A stretch of DNA of 64,000 nt from assembly GCA_032622095.1 (NCBI GenBank), contig CP136063.1, positions 181,081,956-181,145,955 of the forward strand. The letters run 5' to 3'. A program made the position numbers and the translations under genes. Position 1 is the first letter of the stretch; each line of letters starts with the position of its first letter. This document shows positions 49,901 through 55,647 of this stretch, piece by piece. Source of the DNA: Siphonodentalium dalli (taxonomy: Eukaryota; Mollusca; Scaphopoda; Gadilida; Siphonodentaliidae). The notes beneath the pieces were generated by a model that saw nothing but the letters and a program-made list of their open reading frames with translations, was not told the origin of the DNA and ran no database searches.

Positions 49901-50026
49901 AAAGGTCGATATTATAAGTGATATCAGTCTAATTTAGTCATACACCATACCCTTTAGTACTCTGTTATCCACTGGCTGTGTACATGAACTCCTAGTAGTA
50001 GTTTCTTCATCTGTTAATTCACTCAT
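25821..50026 (-). CDS. MCPH1: Microcephalin (MCPH1) orthologue, 12 coding exons
   Basis: BRCT-domain protein of the microcephalin family. Known members act in the nucleus and at centrosomes in chromosome condensation timing (condensin II restraint) and the DNA damage response. Coding exons in transcript order: 50026-49951, 48839-48635, 48190-48100, 44473-44294, 40815-40731, 40331-40263, 38707-36124, 34765-34603, 30538-30461, 29167-29027, 28285-28198, 25903-25821. Every junction has AG/GT ends and matching phase; the sum is 3,843 nt (1,280 residues plus stop). BRCT1 lies at about residues 24-110 (VLAYVEV, VTHVVFKEG, VSVLWVD), BRCT2 at about 1088-1178 (SIVMTS, TTHVVIGEQRRTLNV, GRGCWLVSKEW, AGHWLPEE) and BRCT3 at about 1190-1280 (ITLCGGK, WVLDCVTEQKILPFG). 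The three-BRCT order and the block spacing match human MCPH1 (835 residues). The extra length is in the central region. The exons were assembled by eye, with no transcript evidence. Introns carry many MITEs. Confidence 0.93.
25933..25975. mobile_element. Family C-like terminus beside MCPH1 exon 12
   Basis: TTAA (25929-25932) followed by CCGTTTCTTTACTAAATGGA, the family C end. The far end of the copy is not recognised. Confidence 0.55.
26537..26967. mobile_element. Family C MITE with a family D hairpin inserted in it
   Basis: TACATTGGAAGAGTC... and GGGATGTTCAGGAAAT are C sequence. D is inserted at TA (26605-26817). C sequence continues with TGGGAAATGTTCAGATAATA to AGTATAAAAAGAG|TTAA. This gives relative age: C is older than D here. 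Confidence 0.75.
26605..26817. mobile_element. Family D foldback, copy 6, nested
   Basis: TA|CAGTAATGCTCGAAGTAATC...TAGAGCATTACTG|TA, a full-length 213-bp near-palindrome. Clean TA target duplication inside family C. Confidence 0.82.
27048..27279. mobile_element. Family B MITE, copy 7
   Basis: CCCTTCCATGAATGGAGC, GACCTTGTAAGCCAGGGCAT and hairpin GCGAGGCTCCCTATGGGATG. The right end is eroded. Confidence 0.7.
27290..27662. repeat. Interspersed repeat of the TGACCTTGACCTT type
   Basis: Holds AACTTGACCTTTGACAAACC, TGTGACCTTGACCTTCAAC and GATGGACGGACAG and ends TTTTTGGGGGGCATAAAA. This motif set is seen in many marine invertebrate repeats. There is no ORF. Confidence 0.6.
28198..28285 (-). CDS. 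MCPH1: MCPH1 exon 11, BRCT3 core
   Basis: An 88-nt exon: ITSCLDKAQIYIGTDYYPDI, CCLNSLWVLD. It corresponds to human VSQVPRQASIVIG...SEKWVLD. The acceptor is TCATCGTTTAG and the donor CTCG|GTAAGT. A + strand ORF of 116 codons overlaps it antisense (28178-28528) and is not believed. Confidence 0.9.
28746..28984. mobile_element. Family B MITE, copy 8 (MCPH1 intron 10)
   Basis: TTAA|CCCTTCCATGACTGGAGC...CCGTCATGAAAGGG. The second hairpin has lost part of one arm. Confidence 0.75.
29027..29167 (-). CDS. MCPH1: MCPH1 exon 10, start of BRCT3
   Basis: A 141-nt exon (47 codons): VTRMARQEAKENYNLRLLAS, VGLIFISQKVVPPKNHIASL, ITLCGGK. The LCGG motif aligns with human LVHLCGGRV. The donor is AAG|GTAAGT. 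A 730-bp foldback element starts 30 nt upstream. Confidence 0.92.
29197..29926. mobile_element. 730-bp foldback element beside MCPH1 exon 10
   Basis: Long inverted arms begin AGGCCCACTTAATTTTTGAA and run through GAAAGAGGAAGCTCCA(G/A)AAC and ACATGTTGTTTTTGTTGAG. TTAA lies at the right (29927-29930) and TTCA, a decayed TTAA, at the left. A run of 22 Cs sits at 29663-29684. A partial copy lies at about 50560-50632. Confidence 0.75.
30124..30258 (+). repeat. 34-35-bp minisatellite, about four units
   Basis: AAAGTCACCCAGGTTCCGAA-AACTGGTAA repeats, in MCPH1 intron 9. Confidence 0.85.
30461..30538 (-). CDS. MCPH1: MCPH1 exon 9, end of BRCT2
   Basis: A 78-nt exon (26 codons): VLRSLDAGHWLPEETFECLD, then RFPAAQ, equivalent to human VLWSLELGHWISEEPFE...FPAA. 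The acceptor is ACTTTTTTTCAG. A TTAA-bounded MITE begins exactly 30 nt upstream of the exon. Confidence 0.94.
30568..30849. mobile_element. Family H2 TTAA MITE beside MCPH1 exon 9
   Basis: 15-bp perfect inverted ends CTCTTTCAGTGCCAG with TTAA at 30564-30567 and 30850-30853. It contains GGCCGATCTCATCGGCCC and GGCCGATAAAATCGGCCC mini-palindromes. Confidence 0.82.
30920..31040. mobile_element. Chimeric MITE: family B hairpin joined to a family H3 end
   Basis: GTTAGGCCAATGCATTCTCT...GAGAATGCATTGGCACAGGG is family B. From 31001 it becomes TATGGGTTGATACAAAATCG, CACTGAAAGGG|TTAA, the H3 end. It is a mirror case of the chimera at 12434-12626. Confidence 0.72.
31228..31480. mobile_element. Family B MITE, copy 10
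   Basis: TTAA|CCCTTTTCATGAAGGGAGC start, two hairpins, and CAGGAAGCTCCAGTCATG at the right. Located in MCPH1 intron 8. Confidence 0.75.
31740..33000. other. MCPH1 intron 8, no repeat family recognised
   Basis: AT-rich and probably unique. 34166-34600 and 34770-35375 of introns 7/8 are similar, the latter with an inverted TTTGTTCTTATACCAATCA pair at about 35211-35310. Confidence 0.4.
33016..33255. mobile_element. Perfect hairpin plus family E-like arm
   Basis: 33016-33148 is a near-perfect palindrome (AGTAATTTAGGGGGCGTTTA ... CGGTAACCGGCCTGGTTACCG ... mirrored). The right side continues with TTTCTTTGGCTTCGG, the family E arm. Confidence 0.75.
33699..34150. repeat. Inverted duplication with exon-like, splice-flanked segments
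   Basis: Arms 33699-33875 and 33935-34150. The + arm reads TTATATTCAG|CTGATAAATG...GTGTATG|GTAAGT, coding LINVAILDKPVKECM, then AAAGCAG|ATTTGTTTTG with ICFDEISSAKREVGGYLKRV. The minus arm encodes LIKVVILDKPVKECM and DCFDEISSAKMEVGGYLKHV. Both copies keep the GTAAGT donor. This is probably a captured gene fragment; the source gene is not recognised. Confidence 0.6.
34603..34765 (-). CDS. MCPH1: MCPH1 exon 8, BRCT2
   Basis: A 163-nt exon. Spliced reading: SR-EQDVVLSIIKKLGGFVI, EMTTHVVIGEQRRTLNV, CIGRGCWLVSKEW. These match the human TTHVLSG, LRTLNVLLGIARGCWVLS and DW blocks almost position for position. The donor is TGG|GTAACT. Confidence 0.96.
35380..35625. mobile_element. Family C MITE, copy 7 (reverse)
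   Basis: TACTAAATACTCATTGACAA...AGTTTGTATAGAAAGGG|TTAA. The inner inverted repeat GGAAATGTTCAGATAATAAG/CTTATTAGCTAAACATTTCC is clear. In MCPH1 intron 7. Confidence 0.7.
36124..38707 (-). CDS. MCPH1: MCPH1 exon 7, large serine/lysine-rich central exon
   Basis: A 2,584-nt exon giving about 861 residues (about 236-1097) of low-complexity Ser/Lys/Asn-rich, probably disordered sequence, far longer than the human central region. It carries many basic-Ser/Thr motifs (TRRKSMAV, SRRKSCAV, CRKSLPAL, KRKSIVTP, SRRRTLPAV, SKRKTSSL, SRRKSESL). A DEIFDYFSDSES patch resembles the human YDDYFSP segment in the condensin II-binding middle of MCPH1. The exon ends ...FPSIVMTSLHSR, the first strand of BRCT2. The ORF continues upstream of 38707, but that part reads as intron with a TTTTCTTTTTCAG acceptor. 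Confidence 0.95.
38720..39670. other. MCPH1 intron 6, mostly unique AT-rich sequence
   Basis: No TTAA element except the 39675 half copy. CAAATTTTCAAAGCTGCGTT-TGAGAATTTC occurs at about 39002 and again at 39816, an 810-bp spaced direct repeat. Confidence 0.5.
39675..39772. mobile_element. Family B half copy
   Basis: TCTCCCATAAGGAGCCTTGC, AGAGAATGCACTGGCACATG, CGCAGCTCCCGTCGTGAAAG, TTAA at 39773-39776. Only one hairpin is present. Confidence 0.65.
39866..40197 (+). mobile_element. Family K element, intact reference copy
   Basis: Uninterrupted version of the 12640-13690 element (GGACTTGTTCGAGCTCGTGA, TAGCATTCTACTAACATC, ATTGTAAATATTTACATC). It ends 66 nt before MCPH1 exon 6. Confidence 0.65.
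40263..40331 (-). CDS. MCPH1: MCPH1 exon 6
   Basis: A 69-nt exon reading (G)TPTREESSQPDVYEAPLQRRLF, compatible with the human YTPTIE...MEKRLQEM region. The donor is TTCG|GTGGGT. The alternative GT four bases downstream would bring exon 7 to a stop almost at once, so the first was chosen. Confidence 0.8.
40731..40815 (-). CDS. MCPH1: MCPH1 exon 5
   Basis: An 85-nt exon encoding MEPLLFTPETVPDTPDLKDS and QQLLNSI. The LLF element corresponds to the human PILLFESN segment. The acceptor is AAATTCCAG and the donor ATAG|GTATAT. The phase agrees with exons 4 and 6. Confidence 0.85.
40832..41515. other. MCPH1 intron 4 segment, no repeat recognised
   Basis: No coding signal. 43010-43640, 44480-44914, 45175-45610, 46500-47255, 47790-48095 and 48200-48630 are other intron segments in which I see nothing definite. 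Confidence 0.4.
41519..41690 (+). mobile_element. Family J fragment
   Basis: CACCCCTGGCCAAGTGGTCC, TTTGCTATGACG and GTTTTGCTAATCTGAATGAA are shared with 10105-10210; the inverted copy is at 43640-43790. Confidence 0.6.
42030..42310 (+). repeat. Tandem pair of about 130 bp
   Basis: Two copies of TCGACC(G)ATCC(G)AACTC, TACTTTGATCC(T/C)GGGAAC and GTGTGACCGTGTCCTTGAC. Intronic in MCPH1. Confidence 0.7.
42690..43010 (+). repeat. Tandem pair of about 175 bp
   Basis: Two copies of ATCCATACCAAATTT, CCGAGCA(T/C)TACTGTTCAAG and GAACAGACATCGGA. It ends in a C/T run and AAAGGGGGTATAATTA, the end type seen in several invertebrate repeats. Confidence 0.65.
44294..44473 (-). CDS. MCPH1: MCPH1 exon 4, MQPKDF motif region
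   Basis: A 180-nt exon (60 codons, phase 0/0). It contains KAKSMQPKDFYEELKDSAEK, matching the conserved microcephalin MQPKDF block just after BRCT1, and then a basic stretch (CVKRRKRIATMNRF). The donor is CCA|GTAAGT and the acceptor CACACTTCAG. Confidence 0.93.
44919..45167. mobile_element. Family H3 TTAA foldback MITE, intact
   Basis: Near-perfect 249-bp palindrome with TTAA at 44915-44918 and 45168-45171. Ends CCCTTTCAGTGCCAAGTCCG/GACTTGGCACTGAAATGG, centre TATTATAATTTATAATAATG. Confidence 0.85.
45621..46489. mobile_element. hAT-type non-autonomous transposon, 869 bp
   Basis: The 8-bp target duplication TACTAGTT is exact on both sides (45613-45620, 46490-46497). Inverted ends TAGGGTTGAAACGATTA/TAATCGTTTCAACACTA match the hAT-like TAGxGTTG pattern, and CGACTAGTCG repeats occur subterminally at both ends. 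Two short ORFs (45698-45979 minus, 46201-46455 plus) show no transposase features. Confidence 0.85.
47258..47384. mobile_element. Family A solo palindrome
   Basis: GCAGAATGAGGTCCCCAGAG...CTCTGGGGACCTCATTTTGC, flanked by AAGGCCT and AGGCCT. Confidence 0.72.
47657..47785. repeat. Foldback with AGGATATTACTTGGTTGG arms
   Basis: The left arm 47657-47710 pairs with 47735-47785; CTGATATGAGGTTACC-type arms. A related inverted GATAT-rich segment lies at 47510-47650. Confidence 0.6.
48100..48190 (-). CDS. MCPH1: MCPH1 exon 3, end of BRCT1
   Basis: A 91-nt exon, phase 2 in and phase 0 out. It completes WVDSCKKNQEHVSEGHFPAV, which parallels the human WVEKC...ESLFPA segment. An unoccupied TTAA lies just upstream of its acceptor (48204-48207). 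Confidence 0.88.
48635..48839 (-). CDS. MCPH1: MCPH1 exon 2, BRCT1 core
   Basis: A 205-nt exon encoding most of BRCT1: YVEVRSANDNRSK, LLRLGADIADKF, VTHVVFKEGS, KKGAHLVSVLWVD. The TrpVal near the end is the conserved BRCT alpha-3 tryptophan. The acceptor is TTTCCATTTCAG and the donor AG|GTGAG. A family C MITE starts only 18 nt upstream of the exon (48857). Confidence 0.95.
48857..49077. mobile_element. Family C MITE beside MCPH1 exon 2
   Basis: CCCTTACTCTACTAAATGGA at the left after TTTT (decayed TTAA). The right end ACAAAAAGGG is followed by TTAA at 49078-49081. Inner GGGAAATGTTGAGATAACAA as in other copies. Confidence 0.72.
49245..49800 (+). repeat. Tandem array, three units of about 170 bp
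   Basis: Units with AGTAAAATCCAAGATGGC, GAGGTCACCCCGA(G/T)GATCCAT, TTTGGTGATGATTGG and TAGGGATGT. It ends ACAAAGTAAAGTTGAGCTAA. In MCPH1 intron 1. Confidence 0.75.
49951..50026 (-). CDS. MCPH1: MCPH1 coding exon 1 (start codon)
   Basis: The 76-nt exon begins MSELTDEETTT and ends ...NRVLKG with a GTATGG donor. The VLK-G-VLAYVEV join to exon 2 aligns with the start of the microcephalin BRCT1. A TTTTCTTCAG acceptor-like string sits directly before the ATG, so the ATG may open a second exon after an unseen 5' non-coding exon. There is no better upstream start. Confidence 0.85.
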
Positions 50027-50520
50027 CTGAAGAAAAGAATCAATGCGTATTTAATAATATCAAACAAGTTCCCCAGCTGAGTTCGCCCCTGATATTTTCG
50101 ACAATATTTTCAGAAGTCACACCGCGTAATCAAATGGCCTGATCTGCACCAAAAACTCTAATCTGCGTGCAGGAAATGCTGCTGTATGTGCTAAATATAG
50201 ATTATTGTTGTTTAAGATGTCACTTTTCAAGTGCCAAACCAGTAAGTATTTGTTTTTATTTTCTTAGTATCTTTGCATTAGTTAGAGTGATAATAACGTA
50301 TTCTTTGTGCAATAGCATGTGATTGGGCAACATTTAGAAGCGTGTGAAATGTGTCACACAAAATGACAACAAACCTGTATTTTCCTCATTTTTCATGCCA
50401 TGACACTCACATTTTCAAATGGCTCACTCACAGCTTTTCAAAATGGTATTAATCCGATCGGTCATTTTGTTGGCGCGATGCCAAGTATCCTGAGAAGCAC
50501 GTGCCTATTAATCACTAGTG
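50027..50520 (-). promoter_or_regulatory. Region upstream of MCPH1, candidate 5' UTR/promoter
   Basis: About 500 nt upstream of the first coding exon, without recognised MITEs. A CACGTG E-box with CpGs lies near 50499-50504, and a CpG-rich GATCGG and GGCGCG stretch near 50455-50480. This is inferred only from position and the lack of repeats; no TATA box or initiator stands out. Confidence 0.2.
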
Positions 50521-52721
50521 AGATATAAGGAAATATGTAATGGCTTTTTAAATGAACAATACAATAGGGGTCTCATGTGATATATTTTATATAATGTGAT
50601 CTGGGGGTTTGAAAATTATGTGGGCCTTAAAGTGATCCTCAGCTTTTTACAACGCGGTCGTAACATCAACAAAACGTGGTTGTTGTGTTTAGCATTTACA
50701 ACGCATTGAGGGTGCATTGTGACCACGTTGTAAACAGCTGAGGACCGCATTCAAATTAAATGCACTGCCTTGGGAATCAACATAGTCGCGTTTAAATTTC
50801 TAATCACTGCACTGAAAAATTACATCAGTGCTGAACTGCGTTAATAGTCTATTTTCCAGAATATCTTTTAATTTTCTTTAATTTTTTAACATTCATGTCT
50901 GATTAATTTTGTGTCATTTTCCCACTCCTATTGTCCGATCGGACGTGATGTAGTTTTCCAATCAAAATGATGTTGTAAATTATATATTGACGAAGGCGCT
51001 CAAGCCTTAAAATCCTGCAAAATTTGTGAGAATCAATTTAGTATTCTACAGCAAATCATCTGCTTTTACGAAAATCAAACTGAGAATCAAGATTCCGATT
51101 CTCGTCAGTTTTTAGTTCCAAAATTGCAAAGTAGATTCGAGCATGTGGTCGCTTTCCAAGAAGTTTTGAGCACCCTGCATGACTTGATGTCCCGATATAT
51201 CACTTGTTCTGTTTATGGTCACATCCACTGCGTTAGGTTGCGTTGATCGTTATTTCCACCAGGACCACCATGTTGAGGAACATTGCAACCACGTTGAAGT
51301 AACGTTGTGACCGTATCGGGATATCATGGTAGTTCTTAGATCATGCCATGAATCTCTACTCTGGCTGACGCCTGTAGGAATCATATTCCACCAGTACAAA
51401 ACCCAGGAACTTTTTTAAGTTTTGACAGGAAACCTTATAAAGTCGAAAAAATAACGCGGGGAATGTATTTCTTTGTTAATACCTGTTGCTTAATAATTTA
51501 TTCATCGGTACGTGAAGGTCCCAGCTCAAGATTCCATTATTTACATGACTTTTGACACCCGATTCCGCGATAAATATTTATTTTATTCCCCATCATCAAA
51601 GTCAACAGATTATATTATTCCTAAGCGACCCAACGCGGAAGCAATTCTGATTGGTCAATCGCAATGTCCCTAAATACTGAATTCAAATAATATTTGATAA
51701 AATATGATTGTATTAGAATTTATAATCAACAATTTAACTCTACTGACCTAATATAATTGTATTAGTTTTCATATTTTACCTACAATAATTATGTTTTATT
51801 CATTTCACGATCTAGAGCCCTGCAATAATATCCTTTAGGCCTAATATGATTTCAATCGTGACTAGCAATAGTTGCAGAGCATGGTCATCGACTACGAGCT
51901 ACATAATATTGTACATCAGGGATATATCGAGGACAGTTTTGATATATACGTGTTTCATGGCTGGGCGCCGAACCTCTAGAAGCCCAAATGTCTAGTAAAT
52001 CAGTGTATAAAATCATAAACTTGTAGTTACAATGCACCTTTTAGTTCCATGTTTAATTGTCTGGTTATCGGACATATTATGTCATCTGAAAGTATATGGG
52101 GATATATTCCATCGGTCGTTTAGATATAGTCGCGGATTGTTTTTTTTATCTTTTTTTATATCCGGGCCTGAGCTGTTTCAGCACAAACTTATTGTGTATA
52201 AAGGACCAACATGTAGACCTAATATAATATGCGCTTAGCATGCTGAAGTGACAGCAACTGGTGAATTTCCTATTGAACATTTGAGCTGTTAAAAGCAGCC
52301 AGATAACTTCACCAAATATTAAGATGGTGTAATTATCTTTGTCTTCGCCCAATTGCACAATGTAAAGCAAGGAAATTAGGATTTGTGAGACAAGATCGCG
52401 GAGTGATTTAACAAATAATTAAACAAAAACAAATTGAATACACAATGAACTTGAAAAAGAAAGTTAAAATCACAAAGTTATAATAATCTTTGCAGTGTCC
52501 CCAATAACAGCGACAACCGTCGCATTGGATTGTGTAATAAGACAGCGTCATTGTTACACAGGGGGAGCTTGACCAGTTTTGCGAACTGGTTGCGGGAAGT
52601 TATACTTTTGGCAATCGACCAATCAGAATTGATTCCGCGTTGTGTCGCTTTGGATATAATCTGTCGACTTTGATGACAGGGAATAAAATAAATATTTATC
52701 CTGGAATTGGGTGTCAAAAGT

Positions 52722-53093
52722 CAGGCCAAAGTAAAATAAACAATCTGGTTTGGGTTACATGCCAGAAAAAAATAGGGTTGGTAGGTAGGCTTAAAAATTA
52801 AAATTTTATTTTTTAAATTTATTTTATTTTTATTTTGACATATTCTTATGGCTTTTTGTATCTTCTGCAAGATTAAATGACACATTAATTTTGAATATCT
52901 TTATTAAACTGTAATAAAAACAATGCTTTGACAGATAACAACTCATTCTGAGACCTTGAAAACTATTTTTTTTTAGAAAAACAATTGCAGAATCATCTCT
53001 CAAAAACCACGAAAAAAATCTTTAGGGTATGGGGTTTGAAATAGGGTAGGTAGGGAAACCCAAACCACAAGTATTTTTTTCTTTGGCCTCATG
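52722..53093. mobile_element. Insert with GGCCAAAG inverted ends in the 52.6-kb arm
   Basis: The left GGCCAAAGTAAAATAAAC and GGTTTGGGTT are mirrored at the right by AACCCAAACCAC and TTTCTTTGGCC. The inside is AT-rich and includes GGTTGGTAGGTAGG/GGTAGGTAGGG. The uninterrupted arm at 51487-51667 shows the site without it. Confidence 0.6.
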
Positions 53094-53159
53094 TAAATAA
53101 TGGAATCTCAAGCTCGGAACTTCACATACCGAGGAATAAATTTAATATTAAAGGATTTA

Positions 53160-53860
53160 TTCGGTCTAGAAACTACAAAACGCAATCGGAAAGCCCTCCC
53201 TGTTGTGATTAAAATGATCCAAGTCCCATTCCGATCGCATAATAAATAACCCGTAAAATAAATAAATAATACCACCACCGGTATTCAGAGATTTCCGTGA
53301 CTAAACTACGAGTGACGTACTTGTGGGGAGCAAATTAAAAACACAGATTCGGAGCCGGAGTTTATTATGCAGACTACGATGACGTAATCGTAAGTCAGTC
53401 GATACTAAAATGCGGAGTCGTATGTGCGCGTGTGGTGTACAGATTACGTTACGCTTTGGCCGTTTATCTGGAATAGAAGACAATAATTATGTGAATACAG
53501 TAATTAATAGCGCCTAGAATGGTTGTTGTTTTTGTAGCCATTAATAACATGCCGGCACGTGTCTGTTTTGGTGAATAGATGGCAGTATTAGTGCTTTGAT
53601 TGTCTCGCGTATTCACTCGGTGATTTGTAATCACTCAGCGACTATTCATCAGTGTCATTCGCGAACTTGTTTGCACTCTAAAATGCCACAAAGTGAATAG
53701 AAAGAACATTATCTCTCTGGTCATACTTATATAAGAAGCGCCCAAATTTATATAAACACTGGGCTGAATAATGTTAACTCTATTTAGGCGCTTTTGTTTT
53801 GTGTTTGTTTGTTGTTTTACTTTCGATATAAATATCCCGAGTATCTGTCATCGCCACATA
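53160..53860. other. No gene seen; CpG-containing unique sequence
   Basis: Less AT-rich than its neighbours and upstream of the THAP-like ORF. 54140-55125, 58880-59985 and 63420-63920 hold no recognisable gene. Confidence 0.35.
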
Positions 53861-53867
53861 TTCCAAG

Positions 53868-53957
53868 ATGCCTAGTAGATGTAGTGTGTTCATTTGTGGG
53901 CGGGCTAGCGATCCATTATTTAGTGCCTCCAAAAAGACAACACAGTGCGTAATTTAG
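53868..53957 (+). CDS. Short ORF resembling the start of a THAP zinc finger
   Basis: MPSRCSVFICGRASDP begins like a THAP domain (Met-Pro-x-x-Cys-x4-Cys), the DNA-binding module of P-element transposases and THAP proteins. The frame stops after 29 codons, and the later CxxxH part is not found in frame. It is either a degraded transposase start or the first exon of a gene with an unseen donor. TATATAAG and TTATATAAAC strings lie 110-140 nt upstream. Confidence 0.25.
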   Translation: MPSRCSVFICGRASDPLFSASKKTTQCVI

Positions 53958-54135
53958 AACGCTCTTTATTGTCTACCACTTTTGGGAGACGGAAGCATGG
54001 ACGCTCTTTATATTTAATTGTCACAATACCACATACAAAATCACCCATGACATATCGAAATAAAGCACGTTCATAATTGAGAACGCTCTTTATTGTCTAC
54101 ACCGCGACGAAAACATGGACGCTCTTTATTAGAGG
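53958..54135 (-). repeat. Tandem repeat with AATAAAGAGCGT motifs
   Basis: On the minus strand GACAATAAAGAGCGTTCT occurs twice and AAAGAGCGTCCATG twice, within two about 110-bp units. Each AATAAA could act as a poly(A) signal. No gene reads into it with confidence. Confidence 0.55.
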
Positions 54136-55303
54136 CAATCATTGGAGTTTTGCTATGCTAACAATTCAAAAAAATCCTCTCTAGAAAGTCAATATGTGCC
54201 ATCAAAACGTAAAATAAAACGAACAACAAACACAAACTGAAAAACAATGCCAGGCTAGCCTTCAATTAAAAAAATGTCATTATGCCAAACTGCAGCCTAA
54301 CTAATAATTTTTGTAGTTTCAACAGTCTGTTGTGTATTCGAGTGAATTATTTTGTTTACTCACTTATCGATCTTGACTGGAAGGATTTTAGCAAGCTGTT
54401 CACAGTCGTGCACTTCTCCACACAAAATGTTTCGTGTGAAGAAACAGACAGGAACATCATTATGACGAATATAAGCCATCATGATACATGTACTAGTACA
54501 ATAACCACCACCTTTTTAATCGCACCCCATTTGTATTTAAAATTGTACGCATATAGCGCACAACGGGATGACACTAGTGTGTAAACTATCCTCCGAAATT
54601 GGTACCATACAACGAAGAATGAAGTACCAGCATATGACCTAACTTGTATTCTTTCAGAAACAGTTAAATTTGTTTCGCACGATATTCCGCTCGCTCATTG
54701 CATTTCTGCATAAATTAATCTCATTTCAAACAACTTTTATCGCCTCAAAGTGCATTTTAGCCATCATTATTCGTTATATAATCCAACATTCTAGCAAATC
54801 CAGTTCATAATTCAGCACATTCAAACAGTTTTATTCCGTAATCGCTATTTATCGTAAAGGCTTAGGTAATTATTTCAAGCTCCACCCACCGCTGTCATCG
54901 GTAAGCGTTGATGCAGATGATCGGTCATGTGACCGCGTTGTGGTCATGTGATCGCACTCACGTGACTGACTTCGGATATTTCCGCGATTTTTTTAATATC
55001 ATAATAATAAAAATACTATCTGCTCGATTTTGAATTTTCTTGGCGAAATGGGTCTGTTAGACATATATTATTAGTATTATGACGATAAAAAAAATATTTT
55101 TTTTGACAGACTAATTCCTTTAAGCAACAGGTATTAACAAAGAAATACATTCCCCGCGTTATTTTTCGACTTTATAAGGTTCCCTGTCAAAACTTTAAAA
55201 AGTTCCCGTCTTTTGTACTGGTGGAATATGATATCTACGGGCGTCAGCCAGAGTAGAGACTCGTTGCATGATCTACTATCTACATAAATTCATAATCTAG
55301 CCT

Positions 55304-55423
55304 AGTCCAAGTCTTCTCGTACTAAAGCCGGCTAAGATATTGGTATGGAGGTGCCGGTCTTTAAAGACCGGCACCTCCATCCCAATATCTTAGCCGGCTT
55401 TAGTACGAGAAGACTTGGACTAA
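55304..55423. repeat. Near-perfect 120-bp palindrome
   Basis: TTAGTCCAAGTCTTCTCGTA-type arms with the centre GGTCTTTAAAGACC and arms AGCCGGCTAAGATATTGG/CCAATATCTTAGCCGGCT. It would form a very stable hairpin. Confidence 0.88.
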
Positions 55424-55647
55424 ATCTAGCCTAGGTAGTTCTAACACGGTCGAGGTACATGATGTAGACACTTATTTTGAGAATATGTGTATAGGAGTCA
55501 CTTGTTGCTAATGGTGAAACATGTTTCAAACTCCATTAATTTGGCATCCCGAATGATTTTATCGCTGCACAGGTGCCTGAGGTGGACATAGAATATTGAT
55601 AGATGAGTATATTATTTATAGGAAACAGGCAATATGTGTTCAGAATC

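Larger units (their letters stand above)
51354..55262. repeat. Large inverted-repeat structure, about 3.9 kb
   Basis: 51354-51486 is the reverse complement of 55128-55262 (ACGCGGGGAATGTATTTCTT/AAGAAATACATTCCCCGCGT). 51487-51667 is the reverse complement of 52612-52722 plus 53094-53150. The second arm is split by an insert at 52722-53093. It may be a foldback or Mutator-like element; no transposase is seen. Confidence 0.6.
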
